This document shows positions 53,151 through 61,655 of a stretch of 64,000 nucleotides of DNA, piece by piece (the stretch's first letter is position 1; every line of letters starts with the position of its first letter). The position numbers and the translations under genes are program-made. The stretch is from positions 3,162,001-3,226,000 of the forward strand of contig NZ_PEEU01000001.1 in the NCBI RefSeq assembly GCF_002754195.1. The letters are read 5' to 3'. Under the pieces are notes generated by a model. That model worked only from the letters and a program-made list of their open reading frames with translations. It was not told the origin of the DNA and made no database searches. The stretch is from Flavobacterium sp. 9. Its GTDB lineage: Bacteria; Bacteroidota; Bacteroidia; Flavobacteriales; Flavobacteriaceae.

Positions 53151-53504
53151 ATGGGAGGACCAGGCATTTTAGTACCAATTAGTATGTTTCTGATGATTTT
53201 CGGAATTGTTTATCTAATTTTTTCAACAAGAAACAGAGAGCGTTTAGCGCTTATAGAAAAAGGAGTTGACGCAAGTATTTTTCTTAAAGGAGCAGGAAAA
53301 GGATTTTCGGCATGGAAAATATTTGTGGTAAACTTTGCCTTTTTATTGATAGGAAGCGGTGTTGGAATATTTCTCGCTTTATTAATCACAACTTATACTT
53401 CACTAAATGATGGAGCAGTTTATCCGTCAATTATTTTTATTATGGCCGGAGTAGGTCTTTTGGCCGGATTTAGAACTGCAAAAGATTTAGATAAAGAAGA
53501 ATAA
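53151..53504 (+). CDS. Small membrane protein (DUF6249-like)
   Basis: A 117-residue protein with three probable membrane helices (VPISMFLMIFGIVYLIF; IFVVNFAFLLIGSGVGIFLALLI; IIFIMAGVGLLAGF) and a cytoplasmic NRERLALIEKGVDASIF loop, a pattern found in DUF6249 proteins of Bacteroidota. The ATG at 53151 is chosen; an upstream in-frame extension to 53064 is not supported by the family. It may belong to the stress-response context of ECF sigma loci. The role is unknown. Confidence 0.78.
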   Translation: MGGPGILVPISMFLMIFGIVYLIFSTRNRERLALIEKGVDASIFLKGAGKGFSAWKIFVVNFAFLLIGSGVGIFLALLITTYTSLNDGAVYPSIIFIMAGVGLLAGFRTAKDLDKEE

Positions 53505-53532
53505 AAAACTTTTGTATTAGTGTCTTAATAAT

Positions 53533-53570
53533 AACGTATCAGGAAAATAATATTCCCGATACGTTTTTTT
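53533..53570 (+). terminator. Intrinsic terminator after the DUF6249-like gene
   Basis: AACGTATC / GATACGTT stem extended by GGAA / TTCC, followed by a T run just before the convergent rnhA stop. Confidence 0.85.
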
Positions 53571-53574
53571 GTTT

Positions 53575-54051
53575 TTATGACTTTGAACCGATGGTTTCAT
53601 AATAAACGTCTATAGAAAGATTTTTCTGCATAGAAGCCATAACAGCCAATTCATCACAACGTTCGTTTTGCGGATGATTGTTGTGACCTTTAATCCATTT
53701 AAAATCGACTTGGTGTTTGCGATATATGATTAAAAAGCGTTTCCATAAATCAGGATTTTTTTTGCCGGTATATCCTTTTTTCTCCCAGCCAAAAACCCAT
53801 TTTTTTACAACAGAATCGATGACGTATTTAGAATCGGAAACCACTAAAACTTTCATGTTTGGTTTTTTTAGCTTTTCTAAACCCACAATTACAGCCAGAA
53901 GCTCCATTCTATTATTGGTAGTTAATCGAAAACCTTCGTAGAATTCTTTTTTATGAGGTGTTCCTACCAATTCCATTACTACACCGTAACCGCCATTTCC
54001 GGGATTTCCTTTTGCAGCGCCATCAGTATATATATGTACTTCGTGATTCAT
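53575..54051 (-). CDS. rnhA: Ribonuclease HI
   Basis: A 158-residue type 1 RNase H that degrades the RNA strand of RNA-DNA hybrids. The DEDD metal-binding set is present: D10 (YTDGAAKGNPG), E50 (NNRMELLAV), D73 (VVSDSKYV) and D133 (NERCDELA), and the basic handle GWEKKGYTGKKNPDLWKR is intact. Cytoplasmic. The downstream neighbour on the same strand is unrelated, and a repeat-containing gap separates it from purN. Confidence 0.95.
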   Translation of the reverse strand: MNHEVHIYTDGAAKGNPGNGGYGVVMELVGTPHKKEFYEGFRLTTNNRMELLAVIVGLEKLKKPNMKVLVVSDSKYVIDSVVKKWVFGWEKKGYTGKKNPDLWKRFLIIYRKHQVDFKWIKGHNNHPQNERCDELAVMASMQKNLSIDVYYETIGSKS

Positions 54052-54241
54052 TTATTTTATTATTTACCATATAAGTAATATAAGTCCATTTAATTTTTGC
54101 GACTTACTGTTTTACCATGTAAGTGATATAAGTTCATTTAATGTAAACACCTTATATTTTCTAAAATTTAAACGATGTAAATTTTTACAAATCCAACTTA
54201 TATATTCTTATATGACTTATATGGTTTAATTTTTTTGTGTT

Positions 54242-54805
54242 TTATTCTTCTAATAGTCTCGAGATAATTTCAGGAAAATACTTTTGTTCCAGTTCATGAA
54301 TCTTTTCGGCCACTGTTTCTGCGGTATCTTCAGCTGTTAGGGCTGTATTTTTCTGGAAAATAATAGCGCCTTCATCATAATTTTCATTTACAAAATGAAT
54401 GGAAATTCCAGTTTCTTTTTCTTTATTCTCGACTACAGCTCTGTGTATGTGCATTCCGTACATTCCTTTACCGCCATAATTTGGTAAAAGCGCCGGATGG
54501 ATGTTTATTATTTTATTAGGATAATTCTCGATTATATTCTCTGGGAATTTCAATAAGAAACCTGCAAGAACTATCAGATCCGGGTCGATTTCTTGTATTT
54601 TTTGTAATACATTTCGTTCTAAAAGTTCGTTTTTTGAGAAGATTTCAACTGGAATTTGATGATTTTTTGCTCTTTCGATAACTTTTGCCGAAGCATTATT
54701 CGTAAAAACAGAAACGACTCTTGCAATTTTACTTTTTGCAAAATATTTTATGATGTTTTCAGCATTAGTTCCTGATCCTGAGGCAAAAACAATAATTTTT
54801 TTCAT
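54242..54805 (-). CDS. purN: Phosphoribosylglycinamide formyltransferase
   Basis: A 187-residue GAR transformylase of de novo purine synthesis using 10-formyltetrahydrofolate. The phosphate-binding FASGSGTNAENI and catalytic residues N101 and H103 (INIHPALLP) and D144 (NENYDEG) are visible. It is divergent from acpP. The 190-bp gap to rnhA (54052-54241) holds two copies of an AAGTRATATAAGTYCATTTAAT-like word and other ATATAAGT repeats. Confidence 0.95.
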   Translation of the reverse strand: MKKIIVFASGSGTNAENIIKYFAKSKIARVVSVFTNNASAKVIERAKNHQIPVEIFSKNELLERNVLQKIQEIDPDLIVLAGFLLKFPENIIENYPNKIINIHPALLPNYGGKGMYGMHIHRAVVENKEKETGISIHFVNENYDEGAIIFQKNTALTAEDTAETVAEKIHELEQKYFPEIISRLLEE

Positions 54806-54942
54806 AATCGAATTTAGTTTGAGAATGCAAAAAACGGAATAAAAATCGAAAATAAATAGTATTAAAAAGTCTTTCTTGAAATTAATTTTATAAATTAGTG
54901 TTACATTTATAAACTAAATCGTGGTTTTAAAATAAAGTTTTT

Positions 54943-54950
54943 TATTTTTG
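54943..54950 (+). promoter_or_regulatory. -7 element of acpP
   Basis: Exact TATTTTTG, 30 bp before the acpP ATG. A GTGG rather than TTG lies in the -33 region. Confidence 0.5.
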
Positions 54951-54980
54951 CCAACAAATTAAATTCTAAAATTAAAGATT

Positions 54981-55217
54981 ATGTCAGACATTGCATCAAG
55001 AGTAAAAGCGATTATCGTAGACAAATTAGGTGTTGACGAAAACGAAGTTGTAACAGAAGCAAGCTTCACTAATGATTTGGGAGCTGACTCATTAGACACT
55101 GTTGAGCTTATTATGGAATTCGAAAAAGAATTTGATATTCAAATTCCAGACGATCAAGCAGAAAACATTGCTACTGTTGGTCAAGCTATTTCTTATATCG
55201 AGGAAGCTAAAAAATAA
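54981..55217 (+). CDS. acpP: Acyl carrier protein
   Basis: A 78-residue, highly acidic ACP. Ser37 in [15 protein letters not shown] is the 4'-phosphopantetheine attachment site. It carries growing acyl chains in fatty acid synthesis and is encoded directly before fabF and rnc, the classic bacterial order. Length and sequence are typical of the primary housekeeping ACP. Confidence 0.97.
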   Translation: MSDIASRVKAIIVDKLGVDENEVVTEASFTNDLGADSLDTVELIMEFEKEFDIQIPDDQAENIATVGQAISYIEEAKK

Positions 55218-55225
55218 TAATACCG

Positions 55226-55271
55226 CACCCGATTTTTATATTGTATAAGTCGGGTGTTATTATTTTTTTAA
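55226..55271 (+). terminator. Terminator-like hairpin after acpP
   Basis: CACCCGA / TCGGGTG stem with a 17-nt loop, followed by an interrupted T tract. May partially separate acpP from fabF. Confidence 0.55.
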
Positions 55272-55396
55272 ATTAAAATTTCGATTGATTTTCAATCACA
55301 AAGATATATTTATATTGTAATGCCCATGGCTCTTAAGTAACAATACTGTTAAGAAAGCGTGGGTTTTATTTGTTTAAAGTACAAAATACATATTTT

Positions 55397-56650
55397 ATGA
55401 CGTTAAAGCGAGTTGTTGTAACAGGATTAGGTGCTCTTACTCCGATTGGGAATAATATCCAGGATTACTGGGACGCACTTGTGAATGGGGTAAGCGGAGC
55501 CGCTCCTATCACGTATTATGATACAGAAAAGCATAAAACGAAATTTGCCTGCGAAGTAAAAAACTTCAACATTGAAGATTACATGGATCGTAAGGAATCT
55601 CGTAGATTAGATAAATTCGCTCAATATGCTGTTGCTGCAAGTGATGAAGCTATCAAAGATGCCGGACTTACTGATGATAATATCGACAAAACAAGAGTTG
55701 GTGTTATTTGGGGAGCTGGAATTGGAGGTTTAGAAACTTTTCAGGAAGAAGTAATTTATTATGCTAAAGGTGACGGAACTCCTAAATTCAATCCGTTTTT
55801 TATTCCTAAAATGATTGCCGATATTGCACCAGCACACATTTCGATGCGTAATGGTTATATGGGACCAAATTATACTACTGTTTCTGCATGTGCATCTTCT
55901 GCAAATGCTTTAATTGATGCTTTCAACTACATTCGTTTAGGAATGTGTGATGTTATTGTATCAGGTGGATCTGAAGCAGCGATTACAATTGCAGGTATGG
56001 GAGGTTTTAATTCTATGCACGCTTTATCTACAAGAAACGAAAGCCCGGAAACAGCTTCAAGACCTTTTGATGCAACCAGAGATGGTTTTGTATTAGGAGA
56101 AGGAGCAGGAGCTTTAGTTCTTGAAGAATACGAACATGCTAAAGCCAGAGGCGCAAAAATTTATTGCGAAATTGGTGGAGGTGGAATGTCATCTGATGCG
56201 TACCACTTAACGGCACCACATCCGGAAGGAATTGGAGTTATTGCAGTTATGAAAAACACATTGAGAGACGCTGGAATGAATCCTGAAGATGTTGATCATA
56301 TCAATACACACGGAACTTCTACTCCGTTAGGAGATGTTGCCGAATTAAAAGCGATCAGTGCTGTTTTTGGTGAACATGCAAAAAACATCAATATCAATTC
56401 AACAAAATCAATGACAGGACACTTACTTGGTGCTGCCGGAGCTATTGAAGCAATTGCTTCTATCTTAGCAATGCAACACAGTGTTGTTCCTCCAACTATT
56501 AATCATACAGTAGTGGATGAAAACATTGATTCGTCATTGAATCTTACCTTAAACAAACCTCAAAAAAGAGAAGTAAATGTTGCTATGAGTAACACTTTTG
56601 GTTTTGGTGGACACAATGCTTGTGTATTGTTTAAAAAATTAGTTGACTAA
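55397..56650 (+). CDS. fabF: 3-oxoacyl-[acyl-carrier-protein] synthase II
   Basis: A 417-residue KAS II from the ATG at 55397; the frame begins at a TTG at 55370, which adds nine unsupported residues. It elongates acyl-ACP with malonyl-ACP. The catalytic Cys is in TTVSACASSANAL, the two His in NTHGTSTPLGD and SMTGHLLGAAGAIE. It lies 9 bp before rnc. A protein of normal length with intact motifs. Confidence 0.97.
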   Translation: MTLKRVVVTGLGALTPIGNNIQDYWDALVNGVSGAAPITYYDTEKHKTKFACEVKNFNIEDYMDRKESRRLDKFAQYAVAASDEAIKDAGLTDDNIDKTRVGVIWGAGIGGLETFQEEVIYYAKGDGTPKFNPFFIPKMIADIAPAHISMRNGYMGPNYTTVSACASSANALIDAFNYIRLGMCDVIVSGGSEAAITIAGMGGFNSMHALSTRNESPETASRPFDATRDGFVLGEGAGALVLEEYEHAKARGAKIYCEIGGGGMSSDAYHLTAPHPEGIGVIAVMKNTLRDAGMNPEDVDHINTHGTSTPLGDVAELKAISAVFGEHAKNININSTKSMTGHLLGAAGAIEAIASILAMQHSVVPPTINHTVVDENIDSSLNLTLNKPQKREVNVAMSNTFGFGGHNACVLFKKLVD

Positions 56651-56659
56651 TTTCTGTAT

Positions 56660-57400
56660 ATGAATTTTATCAAAAAAATATTTTCTAAATCCCGTTCTCT
56701 AGAAGACGGGATTTTTTTTGACACTATTCAGAAAATACTTGGATTTGAGCCGGGAACAATCGATTTTTATAAGAAAGCTTTTACGCATCGTTCTTCAAAT
56801 AAATTAGACGAATCCGGACACCCAATAAATTACGAACGATTAGAATTTTTAGGAGACGCTATGTTAAGTGCCGTAATTGCAGCACATTTATTTAATAAAG
56901 CACCAAATGGCGACGAAGGATATTTGACCAAAATGAGATCAAAGATTGTGAGTCGCGAACATTTAAATGAATTAGGTAAAGATTTAAATCTGGTTCGATT
57001 TGTAGAAAGCAAAGTGCCAATTCAGCATTTTGGAGAAAATATTCATGGTAATATTTTTGAATCACTTATAGGTGCAATTTATTTAGACAAGGGATACTCG
57101 TTTTGCGAAAGATTTATTCAAAAAAGAGTTGTTACTCCATATGTCGATATTGCACGACTAGAGGGAAAAGTTATTAGTTATAAAAGTTTGGTTATCGAAT
57201 GGTGTCAGAAAGAAAAGAGAGTCTTTCATTATGACATTTTTGAAGATAATGGTATTGATGGTCAACGCTTATTTGGAGTTAAATTAAGTATAGACGACAA
57301 AGTAATCGCAAGAGCGCGAGCAACTTCAAAAAAGAAAGCAGAAGAGAAAGCATCACAAAGAGCTTATTTTGCATTTCAGGAAAAAATAGATAAGAAATAA
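56660..57400 (+). CDS. rnc: Ribonuclease III
   Basis: A 246-residue double-strand-specific RNase. The signature NYERLEFLGDAMLSAVIA (metal-binding Glu and Asp) and the second acidic block GNIFESLIGAIYLDKGY are present, followed by a C-terminal dsRNA-binding domain (SYKSLVIEWCQKEKR to RATSKKKAEEKASQRAYF). It processes rRNA and structured mRNAs. The fabF-rnc pairing (9 bp apart) is conserved widely. Confidence 0.96.
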   Translation: MNFIKKIFSKSRSLEDGIFFDTIQKILGFEPGTIDFYKKAFTHRSSNKLDESGHPINYERLEFLGDAMLSAVIAAHLFNKAPNGDEGYLTKMRSKIVSREHLNELGKDLNLVRFVESKVPIQHFGENIHGNIFESLIGAIYLDKGYSFCERFIQKRVVTPYVDIARLEGKVISYKSLVIEWCQKEKRVFHYDIFEDNGIDGQRLFGVKLSIDDKVIARARATSKKKAEEKASQRAYFAFQEKIDKK

Positions 57401-57525
57401 CGACAAAATTGTCGCAACTTTCTTAATGCTATAACGTTTTCGTTTATAAATTAACAAAAACATACACGTCATAACTATTGATGCTTCGATAGAAATAGTA
57501 TATTTACACCTTGATTTTTCATGAT

Positions 57526-58014
57526 ATGGCTATTCATAGATTGGATTTAGACGAATTTGACGAAATTGATTATTATTTAATGGCAATTCATACTTCATTA
57601 GAAGATTATAGATTGGCCTATTTTATCAATAAAAACCTTCCGATAAACCTAAGTAAGAGCAAGAACGAGATCCACGCTCAAACAAAAGAAGGTGAGGCAA
57701 ATTTTTCGAGATTCTATTATTATGATTCCGAAAAGGCAATTTCATGGAATTTAATTCAGAATAAGAATGAAATCATTTCTGTGAGTAAGAATGATCTTCA
57801 AGATTTGTTTTCCAATGAAACAAGTGAGGTTTCGACAACAATTCATTTACTTCCTGAATTCAAAAAAGTAGATTTTTTCCTGAAAATAGAAAATAGTGAA
57901 GAGACTATTGATTTTTCAGAAATTCAACAACAATTAAATACCATCGATAGTATTGCGGCAATTTATGCTGTAGATACCAACAAAATAAAATCAAAAAACA
58001 ATCTAATTTTTTAA
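57526..58014 (+). CDS. IPExxxVDY family protein
   Basis: A 162-residue protein from the ATG at 57526 (the frame starts at a TTG at 57511). It contains LLPEFKKVDFFLKI near residue 107, a variant of the IPExxxVDY signature of a Bacteroidota-specific family usually encoded between rnc and pyk, as here. It is acidic at the N-terminus (HRLDLDEFDEIDYYLMAIHTSLEDYRLAYFINK). No enzymatic motif is seen, and the function is unknown. Its stop is 5 bp before pyk, so it is probably co-transcribed with it. Confidence 0.82.
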   Translation: MAIHRLDLDEFDEIDYYLMAIHTSLEDYRLAYFINKNLPINLSKSKNEIHAQTKEGEANFSRFYYYDSEKAISWNLIQNKNEIISVSKNDLQDLFSNETSEVSTTIHLLPEFKKVDFFLKIENSEETIDFSEIQQQLNTIDSIAAIYAVDTNKIKSKNNLIF

Positions 58015-58019
58015 AAAAA

Positions 58020-59450
58020 ATGTTAACAAACAAGAAAACCAAAATTGTTGCTACACTTGGGCCTGCATGTAGTACGAGAGAGATTATCAAGGATATGATC
58101 GATGCAGGTGTTAATGTGTTTAGAATCAATTTTTCGCATGCAGATTACGAAGGTGTAAAGGATAAAATTAATATTATTAGAGGTCTAAACGAAGAGTTTG
58201 GTTATACAACTGCAATCCTTGGAGATTTGCAAGGACCAAAACTTAGAGTTGGTGTGATGGAAGAAGGAACTGTTGTTCATGATGGAGATTTAATCACATT
58301 TACAACTGCAGAAGATATTTTAGGAACAGCTTCAAAAGTGTTCATGAAATATCAAAATTTTCCAAATGATGTTAACCCTGGAGAGCGTATTTTGCTTGAT
58401 GACGGTAAATTGATTTTCGAAATTATTTCTACTGATAAAAAGACTGAAGTTGTTGCTAAAGTAATTCAAGGTGGAGAGTTAAAATCTAAAAAAGGAGTTA
58501 ACTTACCAAATACTAAAATTTCTTTACCAGCTTTAACTGAAAAAGATATTGCTGATGCAATTTTTGCAATTGAGCAAAAAGTAGACTGGATCGCACTTTC
58601 GTTTGTAAAAACACCTCGCGATTTACAAGATCTACAAGAATTGATCGCTAAGCATTCAGAATATAAAATTCCAATTGTTGCTAAAATTGAAATGCCGGAA
58701 GCTCTTGAGAACATGGATAAAATTGTAGCATATTGTGACGCTTTAATGGTAGCTCGTGGAGATTTAGGAGTTGAACTTCCTGCACATGAAGTACCATTGG
58801 TTCAAAAAGATTTGATCCGTAGAGCAAAAACAGCTAGAATTCCTGTTATCGTTGCAACGCAAATGATGGAAACAATGATTACTAGTTTAACTCCAACAAG
58901 AGCAGAAGTAAATGACGTTGCAAACTCTGTAATGGATGGAGCTGATGCTGTAATGTTATCTGGAGAAACTGCTACAGGAAATTATCCGGTACAGGTTATT
59001 CAAAAAATGACTCAAATTTGTGAGGCTGTTGAGGATTCAGAATTAATTCATGTTCCACAAAATACTCCACAAATCAAAACTAAACGTTTTATTACTAAAA
59101 CAGTTTGTCATCAGGCAGCTTTATTAGCAAATGAAATCAAAGCTAAAGCAATTTGTACTTTAACAAATAGTGGTTATACAGCTTTCCAAATTTCAGCTTG
59201 GAGACCATCAGCGCATATTTTAGTATTTACTTCAAACAGAAGAATCTTAACACAATTGAATTTATTATGGGGAGTAAAATCATACTTCTATGATAAAGAC
59301 GAAAGTACAGACGATACTGTAACTGATGTTAACGAAATTGCAAGAGAAAAAGGATATGTTGTAAAAGGAGATTATTTGATTAACCTTGCTGCAATGCCAA
59401 TTAAAGATAAAGGAATGGTTAATACCATGAGAGTTTCTGAAATAGAATAA
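58020..59450 (+). CDS. pyk: Pyruvate kinase
   Basis: A 476-residue pyruvate kinase making pyruvate and ATP from phosphoenolpyruvate and ADP. It starts KKTKIVATLGPACSTREII, has NFSHADYEGVK, the catalytic-lysine signature IVAKIEMPEALENMDKIV, VARGDLGVELP, and ATQMMETMI followed by PTRAEVNDVANSVMDGADAVMLSGETA. The C-terminal domain is intact. It follows the IPExxxVDY gene by 5 bp and ends at a strong terminator. Confidence 0.97.
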   Translation: MLTNKKTKIVATLGPACSTREIIKDMIDAGVNVFRINFSHADYEGVKDKINIIRGLNEEFGYTTAILGDLQGPKLRVGVMEEGTVVHDGDLITFTTAEDILGTASKVFMKYQNFPNDVNPGERILLDDGKLIFEIISTDKKTEVVAKVIQGGELKSKKGVNLPNTKISLPALTEKDIADAIFAIEQKVDWIALSFVKTPRDLQDLQELIAKHSEYKIPIVAKIEMPEALENMDKIVAYCDALMVARGDLGVELPAHEVPLVQKDLIRRAKTARIPVIVATQMMETMITSLTPTRAEVNDVANSVMDGADAVMLSGETATGNYPVQVIQKMTQICEAVEDSELIHVPQNTPQIKTKRFITKTVCHQAALLANEIKAKAICTLTNSGYTAFQISAWRPSAHILVFTSNRRILTQLNLLWGVKSYFYDKDESTDDTVTDVNEIAREKGYVVKGDYLINLAAMPIKDKGMVNTMRVSEIE

Positions 59451-59471
59451 TTTTTCTTTTTAAAATTATAC

Positions 59472-59504
59472 AAAAGCCATTCGATATCGAATGGCTTTTT
59501 TTTT
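59472..59504 (+). terminator. Intrinsic terminator of pyk
   Basis: A perfect 14-bp palindrome, AAAAGCCATTCGAT / ATCGAATGGCTTTT, with T run. Confidence 0.9.
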
Positions 59505-59625
59505 GCTCAAAATTATTTCATTATAAAATTTTATAACTCATTATAATAAGATTTGTTTCTTATTCATTTCTATTTTTAGATAATACTCCTTTCTATTTAA
59601 TATTTCTGTTTTTTGATTTTTCGAT

Positions 59626-59698
59626 GTTTCATTTTATAAAATGAAACGTAATCAAATGAAAAAATGCAGTTATCATGTTTCATTTTATAAAATGAAAC
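59626..59698. promoter_or_regulatory. Twin 22-bp palindromes upstream of the sulfatase
   Basis: Two identical perfect palindromes, GTTTCATTTTA / TAAAATGAAAC, at 59626-59647 and 59677-59698, start 51 bp apart (about five helical turns). The 481-bp gap (59451-59931) shows no other gene. A more degenerate GAAACATTCCATTAAAAG word follows near 59819. They look like operators for a dimeric regulator of the downstream operon. Confidence 0.6.
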
Positions 59699-59931
59699 AA
59701 TGTCAAGCCTTATAAATGCTATTGTTAGGTTTTTTATTAGCTATTTTTGAGATAGTTAACTAAAAGTTAAGAAAATTCCTGTTTCAAATTCCCCCCTCAA
59801 TTAGTGATGTTTTTAAATTGAAACATTCCATTAAAAGTGAAATAAATTTTCTTTTCTAAGACTTAAGAAAGCCATTTTTGGTTCTCGTACTATAGATGTT
59901 AAAAAAAGAATTATTAACAAATTTTATTACC

Positions 59932-61581
59932 ATGAAACAAAGTAAATTTAAAATTGGGATTCGGAATTTGATGATGCTATCTGCATTGGCTTGTTTTTCA
60001 ATAACGCAAGCACAGAACACTAAAAAGCCAAATGTTTTGATACTTTGGGGAGATGACATTGGTACTACCAATATAAGTGCTTATAGCGATGGCTTGATGG
60101 GATATACAACTCCTAATATTGATCGTTTAGCAAATGAAGGATTACGTTTTTTACAGTATTATGGAGAACAAAGCTGTACAGCAGGTCGTGCTGCTTTAGT
60201 TACTGGGCAACATGGTATTCGTACCGGATTGACTAAAGTAGGATATCCTGGAGCACCAATGGGTATGAGTCAGTTAGATCCTTCTATTGGTGGTATCATG
60301 AAAAATCTGGGTTACGCTACAGGTCAATTTGGTAAAAATCACTTGGGAGATCGTAATGAAAATTTACCTACTGTAAATGGATTTGATGAGTTTTTTGGAA
60401 ACTTATATCATTTAAATGCTGAAGAAGAGCCAGAATTGCCTGATTACCCTAAAGATCCGGCATATTTAGCAAAATTTGGACCTAGAGGAGTCTTAAAATG
60501 TACAGCAACAAGTACAGATGATGGAACTGTTGATCCTCGCTTTGGAAAAATTGGTAAACAAAAAATTGAAGATACCGGGGCTCTTACTAAAAAAAGAATG
60601 GAGACTGTAGATGACGAAACATCTGCTGCTGCAATCGATTTTATTAAAAGACAAAATTCAGCTGGAAAACCTTTCTTCGTTTGGTTTAATGCAACCCGTA
60701 TGCACCTTCGTACGCACGTAAGAGCAGAACATAGAGGAAGATATACTCATGGAGATAGTGAGTATATAGATGGTATGATTGAACATGACGAAACTATAGG
60801 AAGTATTTTAAAAGCACTAGATGAATTAGGAATTGCTGACAATACAATTGTAGTGTATTCTACAGATAATGGACCTCACATGAATACATGGCCTGACGGT
60901 GCGATGACTCCTTTCCGTTCTGAGAAAAATACCAACTGGGAAGGTGCTTTCCGTGTACCTTGTATTGTACGTTGGCCAGGACATATTAAACCAGGACAAG
61001 TTACAAATGAAATAATGTCTCACAATGACTGGATGCCAACCTTGGCTTCTATTGCAGGAGAACCAGATTTGACAAAAAAACTATTAACAGGTTATGCTGC
61101 TAATGGAAAAAACTATAAAGTTCATCTTGATGGTTTTGATCAATCAGCGTTTTTAGAAGGGAAAACCCCAAAAAGTGCAAGAGATAAATTCTTTTACTCT
61201 GATGATGACGGATTGCTTGTAGGGATGCGTCAAGGGGATTATAAATATGTTTATGCAGAACAACGAAGAGAAGGAACTTTAGGAGTTTGGGCAGAACCGT
61301 TTACTAAATTGAGATTGCAAAAAATATTTAATATAATGCAAGATCCATTTGAGAGAGCAGATATTACCTCAAATACTTTTTATGATTGGCAGCTAAATCA
61401 TATCCCATTAGTTTACGGAAATACTGATGAAGTAGTAAAGTTTGCTATGACTTTTGAGGAGTTTCCACCTCGTTCTATTCCACCAAGTTTCTCTGCATAC
61501 ACTATTATGGATGAGGTATTGGCAGATATCAAATTGAAAAAAGCATTAAAAGCGGATACTAAACCTGCAAAGAAAAAATAA
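59932..61581 (+). CDS. Secreted sulfatase (arylsulfatase family)
   Basis: A 549-residue type I sulfatase from the ATG at 59932, with a signal peptide ending near ITQAQ. The N-terminal KPNVLILWGDDIGTTNIS holds metal-binding aspartates. The formylglycine site is C82-T-A-G-R86, a variant of the usual C-x-P/A-S-R. Further motifs are GQFGKNHLGD and VYSTDNGPHMNTWPDG. It hydrolyses sulfate esters in the periplasm after its Cys is converted to formylglycine; the converting enzyme is not in this window. It begins an apparent operon with a HAD phosphatase and an outer-membrane protein. Confidence 0.88.
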   Translation: MKQSKFKIGIRNLMMLSALACFSITQAQNTKKPNVLILWGDDIGTTNISAYSDGLMGYTTPNIDRLANEGLRFLQYYGEQSCTAGRAALVTGQHGIRTGLTKVGYPGAPMGMSQLDPSIGGIMKNLGYATGQFGKNHLGDRNENLPTVNGFDEFFGNLYHLNAEEEPELPDYPKDPAYLAKFGPRGVLKCTATSTDDGTVDPRFGKIGKQKIEDTGALTKKRMETVDDETSAAAIDFIKRQNSAGKPFFVWFNATRMHLRTHVRAEHRGRYTHGDSEYIDGMIEHDETIGSILKALDELGIADNTIVVYSTDNGPHMNTWPDGAMTPFRSEKNTNWEGAFRVPCIVRWPGHIKPGQVTNEIMSHNDWMPTLASIAGEPDLTKKLLTGYAANGKNYKVHLDGFDQSAFLEGKTPKSARDKFFYSDDDGLLVGMRQGDYKYVYAEQRREGTLGVWAEPFTKLRLQKIFNIMQDPFERADITSNTFYDWQLNHIPLVYGNTDEVVKFAMTFEEFPPRSIPPSFSAYTIMDEVLADIKLKKALKADTKPAKKK

Positions 61582-61598
61582 AAATAGTATAGAGAATA

Positions 61599-61633
61599 AT
61601 AAAGCTTGAGTTACCCCATAACTCAAGCTTTAT
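61599..61633 (+). repeat. 15-bp perfect hairpin between sulfatase and HAD genes
   Basis: ATAAAGCTTGAGTTA / TAACTCAAGCTTTAT around a 5-nt CCCCA loop, no U tract. Similar in kind to the intra-operon hairpins at 21002 and 22123. Confidence 0.7.
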
Positions 61634-61655
61634 AATAACTTAAAAAATCAATATC

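Noticed and set aside
54898..54922. A sixth AraR site before acpP (GTGTTACATTTATAAA)
   Set aside because: The half-sites do not have the 7-nt spacer found at the other five sites, and the gene is not related to arabinose use.
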